NCBI RefSeq assembly: GCF_029382255.1
Contig: NZ_JARLLG010000002.1
Span: 186,001-250,000 of the forward strand
Direction: 5' to 3'
DNA length: 64,000 bases
Source: Isoptericola croceus
Lineage (GTDB): Bacteria; Actinomycetota; Actinomycetes; Actinomycetales; Cellulomonadaceae
This document shows positions 28,298 through 38,717 of this stretch, piece after piece (position 1 is the stretch's first letter; each line of letters begins with the position of its first letter). Below the pieces are notes generated by a model, which made no database searches, had not been told where the DNA came from, and saw nothing but the letters and a program-made list of their open reading frames with translations. A program made the position numbers and the translations under genes.

Positions 28298-29493
28298 GGT
28301 TCTGGCGCCGGCCCCCGCCCCGGCGCTCCGGACCGCTGCGGGTGCTCGTCATCGATCACACGGCATCGCTGGGTGGTGGCGAGCTGGCCCTGCTCCGGGC
28401 CTGTGCGGCGATCGACCCCGACGAGGTGGAACTACGCGCCCTCGTGCTGGACGACGGGCCGCTGGTGGACAGGCTGCGGGCCGCGGGGATCGCCACGATC
28501 GCGGTTCCTGCCGCGGACCAGTTCCACCAGGCAGGCCGCCATGCCCTCGTGGGGTCCTGGCGCGGGATCCTGCACGTCGGTGAGGCACTACGCCTCGTCG
28601 CTCGCACCATCCGGCTGGTTCGCTCCGCCGACGTCGACGTCGTGCACACGAACTCCCTGCGCGCCGACGTGATCGGGCTCCTGGCGGCGAGCTGGGTGCG
28701 GGTGCCGGTCGTGTGGCACGTCCACGACCGGATCTCCGACGACTACCTGCCGGTGGCCGCGGTCAGGGTGCTCCGCGCACTGGCGCGACACGGACCTCGC
28801 GCGGTGGTGGCGAACTCCCGGGCGACAGCCGCGACCTTGCCCGGGGTGCGCGACCTGACGGTCGTGCACCCGGGCTTCGGTCCGGACCAGGTGCTGGCCT
28901 ACGAGGAGAGGGTCGCGCCGGCAGATCCGCGGATCGGGTTGATCGGCCGTCTCAGCCCGACGAAGGGGCAGCTCGAGCTCGTGAGGGCAGCGCGCGCCGT
29001 GGTGGATCGAGAGCCTGCTGTACGGTTCCGCCTCATCGGTGGAGCGCTCTTCGGCGGCGAGGAGTATGCGCAGAGGGTCAGGGACGAGGTGGCCCGGCTC
29101 GGTCTGGAGGAATCGGTCGAGATCGTCGACTTCACCGATGACCCGGCCGCGCAGCTCGACTCGTTGACGATCTGCGTGCATGCCTCTCCGGTCCCGGAAC
29201 CATTCGGTCAGGTCATCGTCGAGGCCATGGTGCGGGGAGTGCCGGTGATCGCGACCGACGCGGGGGGAGTGCCTGAGATCGTCCGCTCCGACGCCGGTCG
29301 CCTCGGCGCTCTCGTACCCCCGGGAGACGTGGACGCGCTGGCCTCGGCCCTGACCGAGATGCTCGCGGACCTTCCCGGCGCGGAACGGCGGGCCGCGCTG
29401 GCACACGCCGAGGCCGTGCGTCGGTTCCCCGTGCAGGCGACCGCGCGCACCCTCACCGGTGTGTGGCGGAGGAGTGCCGGACGTCGCGGATGA
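28294..29493 (+). CDS. glycosyltransferase, GT4 family
   Basis: A GT-B enzyme of 399 aa. N-terminal VLVIDHTASLGGGELALLRACAAI is the acceptor-side glycine motif; C-terminal IGLIGRLSPTKGQLELVRAARAV, FRLIGGALFGGEEYAQRV and PEPFGQVIVEAMVRGVPVIATDAGGVPEIV form the donor site. GTG 28294 gives the GTGA overlap typical of this locus; GTG 28288 is an alternative. Its 3' end overlaps the convergent gene at 29453 by 41 bp. Confidence 0.88.
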   Translation: MRFWRRPPPRRSGPLRVLVIDHTASLGGGELALLRACAAIDPDEVELRALVLDDGPLVDRLRAAGIATIAVPAADQFHQAGRHALVGSWRGILHVGEALRLVARTIRLVRSADVDVVHTNSLRADVIGLLAASWVRVPVVWHVHDRISDDYLPVAAVRVLRALARHGPRAVVANSRATAATLPGVRDLTVVHPGFGPDQVLAYEERVAPADPRIGLIGRLSPTKGQLELVRAARAVVDREPAVRFRLIGGALFGGEEYAQRVRDEVARLGLEESVEIVDFTDDPAAQLDSLTICVHASPVPEPFGQVIVEAMVRGVPVIATDAGGVPEIVRSDAGRLGALVPPGDVDALASALTEMLADLPGAERRAALAHAEAVRRFPVQATARTLTGVWRRSAGRRG

Positions 29494-30634
29494 CGTCCGC
29501 CATGAGCTCCGCCTGACGCGCCCAGGTCGGGATCGGCTCGGGCGCAGCGGGGGAGTCGTGGCCGCCGGAGGAGGGTGGTCCACCCTGGAGCGCGGACCTG
29601 ACCTCCGTCGGGAAGGAGACGTCGGCCGAGACGGTGACGTGGGGGTCGGAGGTGTCCCGAAAGCCTGCGACGGGCGTGGAGACGACCGGGCGACCGACGG
29701 CGCGGTACTCGTACAGCTTGATCGGGTCGAGGCTGTCTGTGAACGCATCGACGACATGCGGGACGACGAGCAGGTCCGCATGCTGGAGATAGGCGGGTAC
29801 CTGGTCGTACGGCCGGGGGCCGAGCAGCACGACACCGGCGTCCAGGAGCCGGTCCGTGTCCGACCTCGTCAGCGAGTTCGGCCCGACCAGCACGAGGGAC
29901 CCCGTGTCACCGAGAGCTCGTGCTGTCTCCTCGCACAGCTCCAGGTCGAGCCGGTCGGCATGCAGCGTGCCGACATAGACGGCGGTGCGCCCTCGGGGAA
30001 GATCGGTCGGCGGGGACGTCGGACGCCGGTAGTGCTCGACGTCGACGCCGTTCGAGACGAGCACGACCGGCCGGAACTCCTCCTTGCGGCTCACGAGGAC
30101 CGGTGAGCACACGGTGACGGCCGCAGCCGTCTCCACCAGGAACTGGTCGGCCTCGAGGATGCGTCGAGACTCGGCCGAGCCACGCGACGCCGTGGTCCAG
30201 TCGTCGGTGATGTCGTAGAGCGTCGGCCAACCTGTCTCGCGGGACACCGTCGCGCCGTACGGGTCGTTGACCCACAGCACGGGCCGTGTGATCCCGATGG
30301 ACCGGGCCGCTCGTCGCACGGCAGCACTCCGACGGCGGTCCCCGCTCGGGTCGACACGTCGCGGGAGCGCCTTCGTCGGCTGGAACAGCCAGATCCGGCC
30401 CGGACCGACGCCGTCGGGCGGAGGGGCGGCCCGCAGCCCGCGGCCCCGTCGAGGACCGACGCCTCGCCTGAGGTCGTGCAGCGGGTCGCTGACCGGTTCG
30501 ACGAACAGGACCCGCGTATCGGGTCGCGCGCGCATCATCTCGGCCACCAGGTGCTGGTTGCGTCGCCAGACCTCGTCCCAGGGCTCGAGAGACATCACGA
30601 CGAGGTCTGTCCCGCCGGAGACTCCCTGACTCAT
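29453..30634 (-). CDS. glycosyltransferase (GT4/GT1-like)
   Basis: A 393-aa protein. The start DLVVMSLEPWDEVWRRNQHLVAEM, the central LYDITDDWTTA and VCSPVLVSRKEEF, and the donor-site region AVYVGTLHADRLDLELCEETARAL and LYEYRAVGRPVVSTPVAG are typical of actinobacterial polysaccharide transferases resembling UDP-galactopyranosyl/teichuronic transferases. The exact sugar is unknown. Last gene of leftward unit 2; ATGA overlap with the gene upstream. Confidence 0.8.
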   Translation of the reverse strand: MSQGVSGGTDLVVMSLEPWDEVWRRNQHLVAEMMRARPDTRVLFVEPVSDPLHDLRRGVGPRRGRGLRAAPPPDGVGPGRIWLFQPTKALPRRVDPSGDRRRSAAVRRAARSIGITRPVLWVNDPYGATVSRETGWPTLYDITDDWTTASRGSAESRRILEADQFLVETAAAVTVCSPVLVSRKEEFRPVVLVSNGVDVEHYRRPTSPPTDLPRGRTAVYVGTLHADRLDLELCEETARALGDTGSLVLVGPNSLTRSDTDRLLDAGVVLLGPRPYDQVPAYLQHADLLVVPHVVDAFTDSLDPIKLYEYRAVGRPVVSTPVAGFRDTSDPHVTVSADVSFPTEVRSALQGGPPSSGGHDSPAAPEPIPTWARQAELMADVIRDVRHSSATHR

Positions 30635-31656
30635 CGGATCACGCTCCGGTACACGTCGCTCGTGGCGGCCACCTGCTCGTCGAGCGAGAAATGCTCGCGC
30701 TGACGCGTCCGCAGGCTCGACCCATACGCCTCACGCAGCGCGGTGTCGTCGGCGAGCCTGCGGAGGTGTCGAGATGCCTCGGCCACGTCCCCCGTCGCAT
30801 AGAGCCCAGGTCGGCCGGCCGCTCCCAGCGACTCGAGGTGGCCCCCGGACCCGTCCGCCACGACCGGGACGCCACCGGCCATGGCCTCGAGCACACTGAG
30901 CCCGAAGTGCTCACCCGGCGTCGGCGCCAGGAAGATCGACGCCTCGTCCAGCAGCGATGCGACGTCGTGGCGAAACCCGAGTAGCTCGACGGCGCTGCCG
31001 ACGCCGAGCCCGGCGGCAAGAGCGGCGATCTGTGACCGCAGGGATCCCGTGCCGGCGATCCTCAGGCGCCAGCCCTGGTCTGCGAGACCGGACGCCGCGA
31101 AGGCTCTGACCCCGATGTCGACGCGCTTCTCGGCTTCGAGGCGGGAGGCGATGAGTACGGTCGGCGTCCTCGCACCGGCCCTGTGCAGGAGGGGCGGTGC
31201 CTCGACGCCGGCCACGATCACCCGGCTCGGGCCGTCGATCCGCTCCTGGGTGAACCGGCTGATCGCGACCTGGGCAGCGACGGTCCGGCGAATGAGCTGC
31301 GCCGCGAGCCGTCCGCCGGCGCTCTGCCCCCGCACGAGCGCGAAGTGTCGTGTCGCGACGAGCGGAACACGCCGTGTGAGCACCGGCCCGTACAGGCAGG
31401 CCGCCAGCTCGGCGGCGGTCATGTGTGCGTGGACGACGTCCGGTCGGGGCCGGGAGGCGATCGAACGACGAGCCTGTGCCACGCTCGCGCCGGGAAGCAC
31501 CTCCACGACGCCCCCGACCGCTCGGCACATGGGCTCGGGGGCCCCACCGACGACCGTCACGTCGAGACCTGCCTCGACCTGTGCGCGGGCGAGTCTCGAC
31601 ACGTGGGCCTCGACTCCGGCGAACGCGTCCGTCACGACGACGTGGGTGATCCTCAC
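30631..31656 (-). CDS. glycosyltransferase, GT4 family
   Basis: A 341-aa GT-B enzyme. Seen: ITHVVVTDAFAGVEAHVSRLARAQ, DVVHAHMTAAELAA, VLIASRLEAEKRVDIGVRAFAA and APTPGEHFGLSVLEAMAGGVPVVADGSGGHLE. The GTG at 31656 overlaps the wzy stop (GTGA); the frame extends far upstream but only as a shadow of wzy. It is coupled at both ends in unit 2. Confidence 0.87.
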   Translation of the reverse strand: MRITHVVVTDAFAGVEAHVSRLARAQVEAGLDVTVVGGAPEPMCRAVGGVVEVLPGASVAQARRSIASRPRPDVVHAHMTAAELAACLYGPVLTRRVPLVATRHFALVRGQSAGGRLAAQLIRRTVAAQVAISRFTQERIDGPSRVIVAGVEAPPLLHRAGARTPTVLIASRLEAEKRVDIGVRAFAASGLADQGWRLRIAGTGSLRSQIAALAAGLGVGSAVELLGFRHDVASLLDEASIFLAPTPGEHFGLSVLEAMAGGVPVVADGSGGHLESLGAAGRPGLYATGDVAEASRHLRRLADDTALREAYGSSLRTRQREHFSLDEQVAATSDVYRSVIR

Positions 31657-33005
31657 ACCAGCTCCGCCCGGGCGCTGCTCCTCGGCCCGGCTCGCCGGGC
31701 TCGCACCAGCTCCGTCGCACGGTGCCGCGGGCGCTTCTCGTAGCCCTCGGCTCCGAGGCACACGCCGACGAGGAGGAACGGCAGCGACACGAGGATCGAC
31801 ACCCAGAACTGGTCGAACTGGCTCGCGACGAGCCGGGAGGCGAGCAGTGCGACGGCGAGCGTCCCGTACCGCGGATTCATCCGCCACGCCACGACGAGCG
31901 TCCCGACCAGGAGGGTCGCGAACCCCAGCAAGCCCACGACCCCCACGGACGAGAGGACCTCGGCGAAGGCGTTGGGAGGCTGGAAGCCGGGTGTCGGTCC
32001 GACGGTCCACCAGCGCATGCCAGCACCGAACCAGGGGTTGTCGCGCCACACGTCCATTCCGCCCTCGATGCCGACGGCGCGAAACGCGGTGGAGCTGAAC
32101 CGGTCTGCCCCGGACAGGTCCTCCTGGACGCGACCGGCGACGAACACAGCGGCGGGGGCCGTGGTGAGGAGGATGAGACGCGGGCCGATCCGCCGCCCGT
32201 GTCCCGGCCGGAAGGCAAGGACCATGAGCCCGATCCCGAGGCCGACGATCGCCTGTCGTGACTGGACGGCGAGCATGCCGAGCACGAGGAGGTAGAAGAG
32301 GGGGATCCGGTACCAGGTCGGCCAGCGGAGCCACGGTTGTCGGAGGAAGGCCAGCAGGGCGACCGACATGAAGATCGGCCCGGCGAGGTTCTTGTGGAGG
32401 GCGAACGGCCAGGTGGGGTACACGGCACCGGTGTCGCCCCCCACGAGTTGGAGGGCGCCCAGGAGGCAGGCATTGAGCGCGATGACTCCGGCGAGCAAGG
32501 ACAGCAGGGTCAGCCCGAGAGTCGCTCGGCCGGAACGGCCCACCCCCCAGCCGACGACGAGTGCACCCCCCACCAGCAGCCAGGCATGGAACCACTCCGC
32601 GGCGTTCTGCGGGAAGGGAGTGGCGATGACGGTGAACAGGATGGTGAGCTGGTAGAAGGCCGAGAGCCACAGCATCGACCGAAGGGCCGGGGTGAACGGT
32701 CGTGGGGTGAAGACGAGGACCAGCCAGAACATGGCGAAGAGCACCACGTCGCTGAGCGTCATGTCGAGGGGTTCGCCGCCGACACGCTCGGCGATGATGA
32801 GGGTCGGCATGGCGACCACAGGGACGATCGTGGGGTCGTAAGCGGTCACGCCGATGACCACGACGGCCACGGCGGCGACCACGCCGAGCGCGACCTCCTG
32901 GACGATCAGGTAGCTGACCGAGCCCACGATCACGACGAGCACCGCCGTCCATGCGGTGGCGCTGAGCGCCGGACGGGTCGCCGATCGCACGCCGGTCAGG
33001 CTCAC
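31653..33005 (-). CDS. O-antigen ligase/polymerase-like membrane protein (Wzy type)
   Basis: A 450-aa protein with about eleven or twelve transmembrane helices and a larger extracytoplasmic loop near residues 285-350 (DRFSSTAFRAVGIEGGMDVWRDNPWFGAGM). The motif DNPWFGAGMRWW and the loop are characteristic of the Wzy_C/O-antigen ligase superfamily. It most likely polymerises lipid-linked repeat units outside the membrane, in partnership with the flippase at 47002 and the Wzz-like protein. The C-terminal tail is basic. GTGA overlaps at both ends. Confidence 0.85.
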   Translation of the reverse strand: MSLTGVRSATRPALSATAWTAVLVVIVGSVSYLIVQEVALGVVAAVAVVVIGVTAYDPTIVPVVAMPTLIIAERVGGEPLDMTLSDVVLFAMFWLVLVFTPRPFTPALRSMLWLSAFYQLTILFTVIATPFPQNAAEWFHAWLLVGGALVVGWGVGRSGRATLGLTLLSLLAGVIALNACLLGALQLVGGDTGAVYPTWPFALHKNLAGPIFMSVALLAFLRQPWLRWPTWYRIPLFYLLVLGMLAVQSRQAIVGLGIGLMVLAFRPGHGRRIGPRLILLTTAPAAVFVAGRVQEDLSGADRFSSTAFRAVGIEGGMDVWRDNPWFGAGMRWWTVGPTPGFQPPNAFAEVLSSVGVVGLLGFATLLVGTLVVAWRMNPRYGTLAVALLASRLVASQFDQFWVSILVSLPFLLVGVCLGAEGYEKRPRHRATELVRARRAGPRSSARAELV

Positions 33006-35041
33006 GTGACAGCCACCTCCCGCAGCTCGACGGCCGCGGGTCCGGCGAGGTAGGTGTGGAGCCGGTGCCGCGCGGCGTCACGCCGCGCGCCACGGAGCAC
33101 CGCCGAACGAAGCGCGGCACCGGTCACGAGGGCAGCGCGTGCCGCGGCCCAGCCGGCCGTGCCGTAGTGCTTCCGGAGGTAGCGTTCCTGGGAGGCGTGG
33201 AAGTGCAGCTCACGACGGCGGCGATCACCCCCCGTCCCAGCCCCCTCGTGCACGACCTCGGCAGCATCCACGACCGCGTGGCGCCACCCCAGGCGGTGCG
33301 CGCGGAACGCCCAGTCCGCCTCCTCGGCGTAGAGGAAGAAGCGTTCGTCCAGGGGGCCGACGCTCCGGAGGGCGGCGGCCCGCAGCAGCAGGGCCGACCC
33401 GATGACGAAGGAGCGCTCTCCGGGGATCCGGAAGCGCCCCAGGCCGAGAGCCTCCCACCATGCGCGCGCCGGGGAGGGGAACGGCCACGCGACCTGGCCG
33501 GGCGTCCCGGAACCGTCGACCTGCGCCGGTCCGACGCTCGCGAGGACGGGGTCCTCGTGCAGCGCGGCGTACAGCTGCTCGACCGCCTCCGGTGTGACGA
33601 TCGCGTCCGGGTTCAGCAGGAGCACGTCGGCGGCGGGGTCCTGGCGGTGACCCAGCGCGACGTTGACCGCCGCAGCGAAGCCGACGTTGCGTCCGGGGTC
33701 GAGATAGACGCCGCCGGCCCGGTCCGTGATCTCACGGTGCTCCGCTGACGACGAGTTGTCGACCACGGTCACGGGATACGTCCCGGCGATCGGTTCGAGC
33801 GCCGCCCTGAGCAGCTCGGGTGCACCGTAGGCCACCACGACGACCTCGATCCGGGGCGTGCTCGTCGACGGGTGCGTGGTCGCGGCGTCCGTTCCGGTGT
33901 CGCGAGCCGACCTGCTCGCGGCCCTGACCGCCGTGGTGTAGAGCTTGCGGTACTGCTCGGCGATCACGGGCCAGGAACAGTCGGCCGCGCGGGCGAGCCC
34001 AGCCTCCCGCAGGGTTCCAGCGACGTCCGGCCGTGTCGCTTCGCGGATCCCCTCGAGGATGGCGGCGGGATCACCCGGTTCGACGAGGACACCTGCGCCG
34101 GCGACGATGTCGGGCACGGACCCGACCCGCGTCGCCACCACCGGGGTGCCGCACGCCATGGCCTCGACGGCGACGCGGCCGAACTGCTCGGCGAGGCCTG
34201 GGGCGACGACCGACGGGACGACGAGCACGTCCACGCTCCGGTAGAAGTCGGGGAGCTCCGCGGTCTCGAGCGGACCGAGCAGCTGCACCCGTCCGCCCAG
34301 GGACGCTGCCTGCTGACGCAGCCGCTCCTGCTCGGGACCTGCTCCGGCGACGACGAGGTCGAGCCGCGCGTCCCGCGCGACAGCCTCGATCAGGACGCTG
34401 ACGCCCTTCTGGGTGGTGAGGCGTCCCGCATAGCCGACGCGGACCTGCGGGCCGGCCGTGCCGGCCAGGTCGGCGTCGGACGGCGAGAAGAGTGTCGTGT
34501 CCACACCGAGCGGGATGCGCTCGACCGCGCCGCGGGCGCCCTTGTAGCGCATGATGCGCGCCGCGTCGTGGTTGCAGGTCACGACGCCGGCAGCATGTCG
34601 GAGCGCCGAGCGCTCCAGGCGACGGAACGGCCACGGGTACCGCTTGAGGAGGTTCTGCGCCGAGTACAGGAAGTACGGTGCGGGCGCGGACGGCCTGCGC
34701 CGGCGCACGGTGTCGACCACCCGCCGCGCAGCACGGATCGCCAGGACCTCCGCCGTCGCCAGCGCGACAGGTTCCTCGTGCACGTCGAGCACGTCCCACG
34801 GCTCGCCGAGGGCCCGCCACAGCACCACGGGGTCGTAGAGGAACAGCGCGGGGTGGTGGCCGACCGTGCGCGCCGTCACGAGGTCTTCCCCGCGCTGGGC
34901 GCGGGGGGAGACGTCACGACCGCCTTCGTCCCACACCGCGGCCGTCACGACGCGGACCTCGTCGCCCTGCCGGCGCATCTCGACCTCGCGCTCACGCCAC
35001 GCATCCACGACAGCACTGTGGGAGATGCGCAGGATCCTCAT
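33002..35041 (-). CDS. bifunctional glycosyltransferase: GT4 fused to GT2
   Basis: A 679-aa protein with two transferases. Residues 1-375 are a GT-B (GT4): [71 protein letters not shown]. Residues about 395-679 are a GT-A (GT2, rhamnosyl-type): [45 protein letters not shown], and the acceptor-loop [18 protein letters not shown] (ED-type base). One chain can therefore add two sugars in sequence. The ATG at 35041 lies 7 nt after AAGAAT, a -10, so the mRNA is probably leaderless. First gene of unit 2. Confidence 0.88.
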   Translation of the reverse strand: MRILRISHSAVVDAWREREVEMRRQGDEVRVVTAAVWDEGGRDVSPRAQRGEDLVTARTVGHHPALFLYDPVVLWRALGEPWDVLDVHEEPVALATAEVLAIRAARRVVDTVRRRRPSAPAPYFLYSAQNLLKRYPWPFRRLERSALRHAAGVVTCNHDAARIMRYKGARGAVERIPLGVDTTLFSPSDADLAGTAGPQVRVGYAGRLTTQKGVSVLIEAVARDARLDLVVAGAGPEQERLRQQAASLGGRVQLLGPLETAELPDFYRSVDVLVVPSVVAPGLAEQFGRVAVEAMACGTPVVATRVGSVPDIVAGAGVLVEPGDPAAILEGIREATRPDVAGTLREAGLARAADCSWPVIAEQYRKLYTTAVRAASRSARDTGTDAATTHPSTSTPRIEVVVVAYGAPELLRAALEPIAGTYPVTVVDNSSSAEHREITDRAGGVYLDPGRNVGFAAAVNVALGHRQDPAADVLLLNPDAIVTPEAVEQLYAALHEDPVLASVGPAQVDGSGTPGQVAWPFPSPARAWWEALGLGRFRIPGERSFVIGSALLLRAAALRSVGPLDERFFLYAEEADWAFRAHRLGWRHAVVDAAEVVHEGAGTGGDRRRRELHFHASQERYLRKHYGTAGWAAARAALVTGAALRSAVLRGARRDAARHRLHTYLAGPAAVELREVAVT

Positions 35042-35045
35042 GCAC

Positions 35046-35151
35046 CCAATTCTTGCCCCGGAGGTGCCGGTTTTGATCCGCCCTGGTCCAAAGATCACCC
35101 GTTCGTTCCCCCGGTCGATCCCTGTCACCGGACGGCGAGCGAGGGTAGTTT
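35046..35151. promoter_or_regulatory. site G: divergent promoter region with PHO-box-like half-site
   Basis: On the minus strand GGGTGA (35100 down to 35095), with a weaker GGATCA 21 bp closer to the gene, lies 46 bp before AAGAAT (35054-35049), the -10 of the leaderless GT4-GT2 gene. On the plus strand TAGTTT (35146-35151) is a plausible -10 for the epimerase at 35189. Confidence 0.45.
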
Positions 35152-35188
35152 CGAGCACGAGGGCAGGGTCGTGCGATCGGAGAAGCAC

Positions 35189-36217
35189 ATGAGGGTTCTT
35201 GTCGACGGAGACCGGGGCTACATCGGCGCTGTCCTCGTCCCCTACCTACGAGCCCACGAGCACGAGGTCGTCGGGCTCGACGCCGGGTGGTACGACGGGT
35301 GCGACTTCGGCCGCCCGGCGACGGACTACGAGCAGCGCTCGGGCGACGTACGCGACGCCCGCCCGGGGGACCTGGCCGGCTTCGACGCGGTCGTCCACCT
35401 GGCCGCCATCAGCAACGACCCCATCGGTCACCTGGCTCCGGAGGCGACCTTCTCGGTCAACACCGACGGCGCCGTCCACATGGCCCGGGTGGCGAAGCAG
35501 GCCGGGGTGCAGCGGTTCCTCTTCTCGTCGTCCTGCTCCCTCTACGGTGCTGCCGGTGACGCGCCGGTCGACGAGACGAGCGAGTTCCACCCGGTGACCC
35601 CGTACGGCGAGTCCAAGGTGCGGGCCGAACGGCAGATCTCGCGGCTGGCCGACGACGGGTTCAGCCCGACGTACCTGCGCAACGCGACCGCCTACGGCAG
35701 CTCGCCACGGTTGCGGGCCGACATCGTCGTCAACAACCTGACGGGCACCGCCTTCACCCGGGGTGAGGTCCGCCTGCAGTCGGACGGTTCGCCCTGGCGC
35801 CCCCTCGTGCACGTCGAGGACATCTCCCGCGCGTTCCTCGCCGCGCTCGAGGCGCCTCGCGACGACGTGCACGACCAGGCGTTCAACGTGGGACGGGACG
35901 AGGACGTGGTGCAGATCCGCACCGTGGCGGAGGTGGTGGCCGACGTCACCGGGGCGCCCGTGACCTTCGCCCCGGGGGCGGGTGCGGACGCCCGCGACTA
36001 TCGGGTCGACTTCAGCAAGATCCGCAGCCTGCTCCCTGGCGCCGCTCCCCGGTGGACGGTACGGGACGGCGTCGAGGAGCTGTGGCGCGACATGCAGGAG
36101 CGGGACCTCACCGCAGACCAGTTCGAGCGGGAGTTCGTGCGCCTCCACCGCATCCAGGAGCACGCCAGGGCGGGTCGCCTCGACCTGGCGGAGCTGCGCA
36201 CGGTGGTGGCGGCATGA
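35189..36217 (+). CDS. NAD-dependent epimerase/dehydratase (extended SDR)
   Basis: A 342-aa sugar-nucleotide SDR. The nucleotide loop is [14 protein letters not shown] (GxxGxxG), followed by [13 protein letters not shown], the catalytic SSSCSLYG and YGESK (YxxxK), and substrate-loop [21 protein letters not shown]. It is the first gene of a coupled set with two C-methyltransferase-type genes, so it probably supplies or reduces the keto-sugar they act on. A CDP-linked substrate is an inference from the cytidylyltransferase gene at 40880. GGAG lies 6 nt upstream. Confidence 0.85.
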   Translation: MRVLVDGDRGYIGAVLVPYLRAHEHEVVGLDAGWYDGCDFGRPATDYEQRSGDVRDARPGDLAGFDAVVHLAAISNDPIGHLAPEATFSVNTDGAVHMARVAKQAGVQRFLFSSSCSLYGAAGDAPVDETSEFHPVTPYGESKVRAERQISRLADDGFSPTYLRNATAYGSSPRLRADIVVNNLTGTAFTRGEVRLQSDGSPWRPLVHVEDISRAFLAALEAPRDDVHDQAFNVGRDEDVVQIRTVAEVVADVTGAPVTFAPGAGADARDYRVDFSKIRSLLPGAAPRWTVRDGVEELWRDMQERDLTADQFEREFVRLHRIQEHARAGRLDLAELRTVVAA

Positions 36218-37512
36218 CGGCGACGGACACGGGCTCCCTGACCATGTCCCGGGCCGTCCGAGGCCCGTCGTGCCGCCTGTGCGGGGCCGAGCTGACGCGC
36301 ACCTTCGTGGACCTCGGCATGTCCCCGCCCTGCGAGGCGATCCTGCGCGCCGACCAGGTGGACCAGGGCGAGACGTTCTACCCGCTCAACGTCCGCCTCT
36401 GCACGCAGTGCCTGCTGGTGCAGCTTCCCGCTTACGTCGCCGAGACCGAGATCTTCGACGACTACGCCTACTTCTCGTCCTACTCGACGAGCTGGGTCGA
36501 GCACGCACGGCGCTTCGTCGACGCCGCGGCGGGCCGTCTCGGTCTCGACCCGGAGTCGTCGTTCGTCGTCGAGGTCGCGAGCAACGACGGCTACCTCCTG
36601 CGGCACGTGACGGAGCGAGGCCTGCGGTGCCTCGGCATCGAACCGTCGCGGACGGTCGCGGACGCCGCGATCGCCCAGGGCATCCCCACGCTCGTCGAGT
36701 TCCTCGGCGAGCAGACGGGACGTGCCGTCCGGGCCGAGCACGGCCCGGCCGACCTGGTGGTGGCGAACAACGTGTTCGCTCACGTGCCCGACATCGTCGA
36801 CTTCGCCAAGGGCCTGCGCGCCCTGGTGGGCGACGACGGCCGCGTCACGATCGAGATCCCGCACCTGCTGCGTCTCATCGACGGCAACGAGTACGACACG
36901 ATCTACCACGAGCACTACAGCTACCTGTCCCTGCTGACGACCCAGCGGGTGCTCGCGCAGGCGGGTCTCGTCGTCGTCGACGTCGAGGAGCTGCCCAGCC
37001 ACGGCGGGTCGCTGCGCACCTGGTCCGCGCCGACGGAGGCCGTCGAGGCTGGACGGGCGGTGCCGTCCGAGGCGGTCGGCCGGGTGCTGGCCGCCGAGGA
37101 GGACTTCGGGCTGCACACCGTCGAAGGCCACGACGGGTTCGCGGAGCAGGTGGCCACCGTCCGCGACGACTTCGTCTCGTTCCTGCTCGACGCCCGCCGC
37201 GCGGGCAGGCGCGTGGTGGCGTACGGCGCGCCGGGCAAGGGGAACACACTGCTGAACCACTGCGGCGTCCGGGCCGACCTCCTCGAGTTCGCCGTGGACC
37301 GGAACCCGTACAAGCACGGCCGGTTCCTCCCCGGCACGCACATCCCTGTGCTCGCGCCCGAGGCGCTCGATACCGCCCGGCCCGACTACGTCGTGATCAT
37401 GCCGTGGAACCTGCGCCAGGAGATCTCGTCACAGCTCGCGCACGTCGCGGAGTGGGGTGGGAAGCTGGTCGTCGCCCTCCCGCACCTCGAGGTGTTCGAG
37501 CCGGGGACGTGA
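36214..37512 (+). CDS. sugar-nucleotide C-methyltransferase
   Basis: A 432-aa SAM-dependent enzyme of the TylCIII/NovU type. The N-terminal zinc-binding domain has CRLCGAEL (about residue 20) and [10 protein letters not shown]; the middle domain has SAM motif [15 protein letters not shown] and [12 protein letters not shown]; the C-terminal domain has [15 protein letters not shown] and [25 protein letters not shown] and EHYSYLS hold active-site residues in this family. It adds a methyl to a keto-sugar carbon, giving a branched sugar. ATGA overlap with the epimerase. Confidence 0.9.
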   Translation: MTATDTGSLTMSRAVRGPSCRLCGAELTRTFVDLGMSPPCEAILRADQVDQGETFYPLNVRLCTQCLLVQLPAYVAETEIFDDYAYFSSYSTSWVEHARRFVDAAAGRLGLDPESSFVVEVASNDGYLLRHVTERGLRCLGIEPSRTVADAAIAQGIPTLVEFLGEQTGRAVRAEHGPADLVVANNVFAHVPDIVDFAKGLRALVGDDGRVTIEIPHLLRLIDGNEYDTIYHEHYSYLSLLTTQRVLAQAGLVVVDVEELPSHGGSLRTWSAPTEAVEAGRAVPSEAVGRVLAAEEDFGLHTVEGHDGFAEQVATVRDDFVSFLLDARRAGRRVVAYGAPGKGNTLLNHCGVRADLLEFAVDRNPYKHGRFLPGTHIPVLAPEALDTARPDYVVIMPWNLRQEISSQLAHVAEWGGKLVVALPHLEVFEPGT

Positions 37513-38717
37513 TGGCCGGCACGCCGGTCGCGTCGTGGCGCTGTCGGTGGTGCGCCGGCGCCGAGGGCACGGTGGTGCTTGACCTCGGTGAGCAGCCGGC
37601 GGCGGACGTCTTCCCGCCCGTCGGCACGGCGGACGCCGAGGCGCGGTACCCGCTGCGGATGGTGCTGTGCGCCGGCTGCGGCCTGGCACAGCTCGAGGAC
37701 GACCCCACCGAGGCCGACGAGCCGCGGGGTGTCGAGCCGGCGGCGCTCGTCGCGCAGGCTCGTGAGGCCGTGGCCGACCTCGCCGCGGCGGAGCTGGCCG
37801 AGCCTGGCGCGAGCGCGGCAGAGTTCCCCAGCCCGCACGGCGGGTCCTGGTCGGGACTGCTCGCCGCCCACGGCCTGACGGTGCTGGACGACGGAGGAGC
37901 GGTCGACGGCGTACCGGCGGACCTGGTCGTCGACTCTCTCGGCATGATGCACGACCCTGACCAGCGGGCAGCCCTCGCCGCTCGGGCAGACCGTCTCACC
38001 CGTGACGGCGTGCTCGCCCTGCACGTCCACCCGCTCGGGACGATCCTGCGGACGAGCGCGTGGAACGCGCTGCGACACGGGCACTACGCCTACTACTCGG
38101 TGAGCTGGCTCGTGCGTGCCGCCCGGGATGTCGGCTTCGTGCCGGTGGGTCTGTGGCGGTACAGCCTGTACGGCGGCACGGTGGTGCTCGCTCTCGCTCG
38201 AGCGGGGTCGCGTCCCGCTGAGCGCGGCGCCGGCACGGCGGCGCTCGCGGCACTGCGTGACGTGCTGGACGAGGAAGACGCCGCCGGTGTGACGAACCCA
38301 CGATCCGTGGGGCGGCTCCAGGACGCGGTCACGCGGACGGCGACGGCGCTGCGCAGCTGGCTGGACGACCACCGTGCGGAGGGCGTCGTCGGCTATGGCG
38401 CAGCCTCCCGTGCCGTCTCCCTGCTTGCCGTGGCGGGGGCGACGGGAGCCGACATGATCGCGGTCGTCGACGCGTCACCGGCCAAGGAGGGCCTGTCGAT
38501 GCCGGGTACCCGAGGCAGCGACGGGACGGCGCGCGTCCCGATCGTCGATCCGTCCGCCCTGACCGTCCTGCGACCCCGCTGGGTGGTCCTGTTCGTCCCC
38601 GACCTCCTTGACGAGGTGCGCCGGCAGTACCCGGAGGTGGAGGCGTCCGGTGGCCGTTGGGTGGTGGCCGAACCCACTCCGGTCGTCGTCGGGCCGGACC
38701 CGATCAGGACGCGCTGA
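37512..38717 (+). CDS. C-methyltransferase-like protein with degenerate SAM site
   Basis: A 401-aa paralogue of the preceding enzyme with the same three-part plan: zinc domain (CRWCAGAEG, CAGCGLAQLE), middle domain, and a C-terminal VGYGAASRAVSLLAVAG / VDASPAKEGLSMPGT domain. The middle domain is shorter and where the family has E-x-x-S/N-DG it reads LLAAHGLTVLDDGGAVDG, so the usual SAM-binding glycine motif is not recognisable; HYAYYS and YGGTV survive. It may be a partner or regulator of the active enzyme or act on another substrate. TGATG overlap with the gene upstream. Confidence 0.75.
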   Translation: MAGTPVASWRCRWCAGAEGTVVLDLGEQPAADVFPPVGTADAEARYPLRMVLCAGCGLAQLEDDPTEADEPRGVEPAALVAQAREAVADLAAAELAEPGASAAEFPSPHGGSWSGLLAAHGLTVLDDGGAVDGVPADLVVDSLGMMHDPDQRAALAARADRLTRDGVLALHVHPLGTILRTSAWNALRHGHYAYYSVSWLVRAARDVGFVPVGLWRYSLYGGTVVLALARAGSRPAERGAGTAALAALRDVLDEEDAAGVTNPRSVGRLQDAVTRTATALRSWLDDHRAEGVVGYGAASRAVSLLAVAGATGADMIAVVDASPAKEGLSMPGTRGSDGTARVPIVDPSALTVLRPRWVVLFVPDLLDEVRRQYPEVEASGGRWVVAEPTPVVVGPDPIRTR

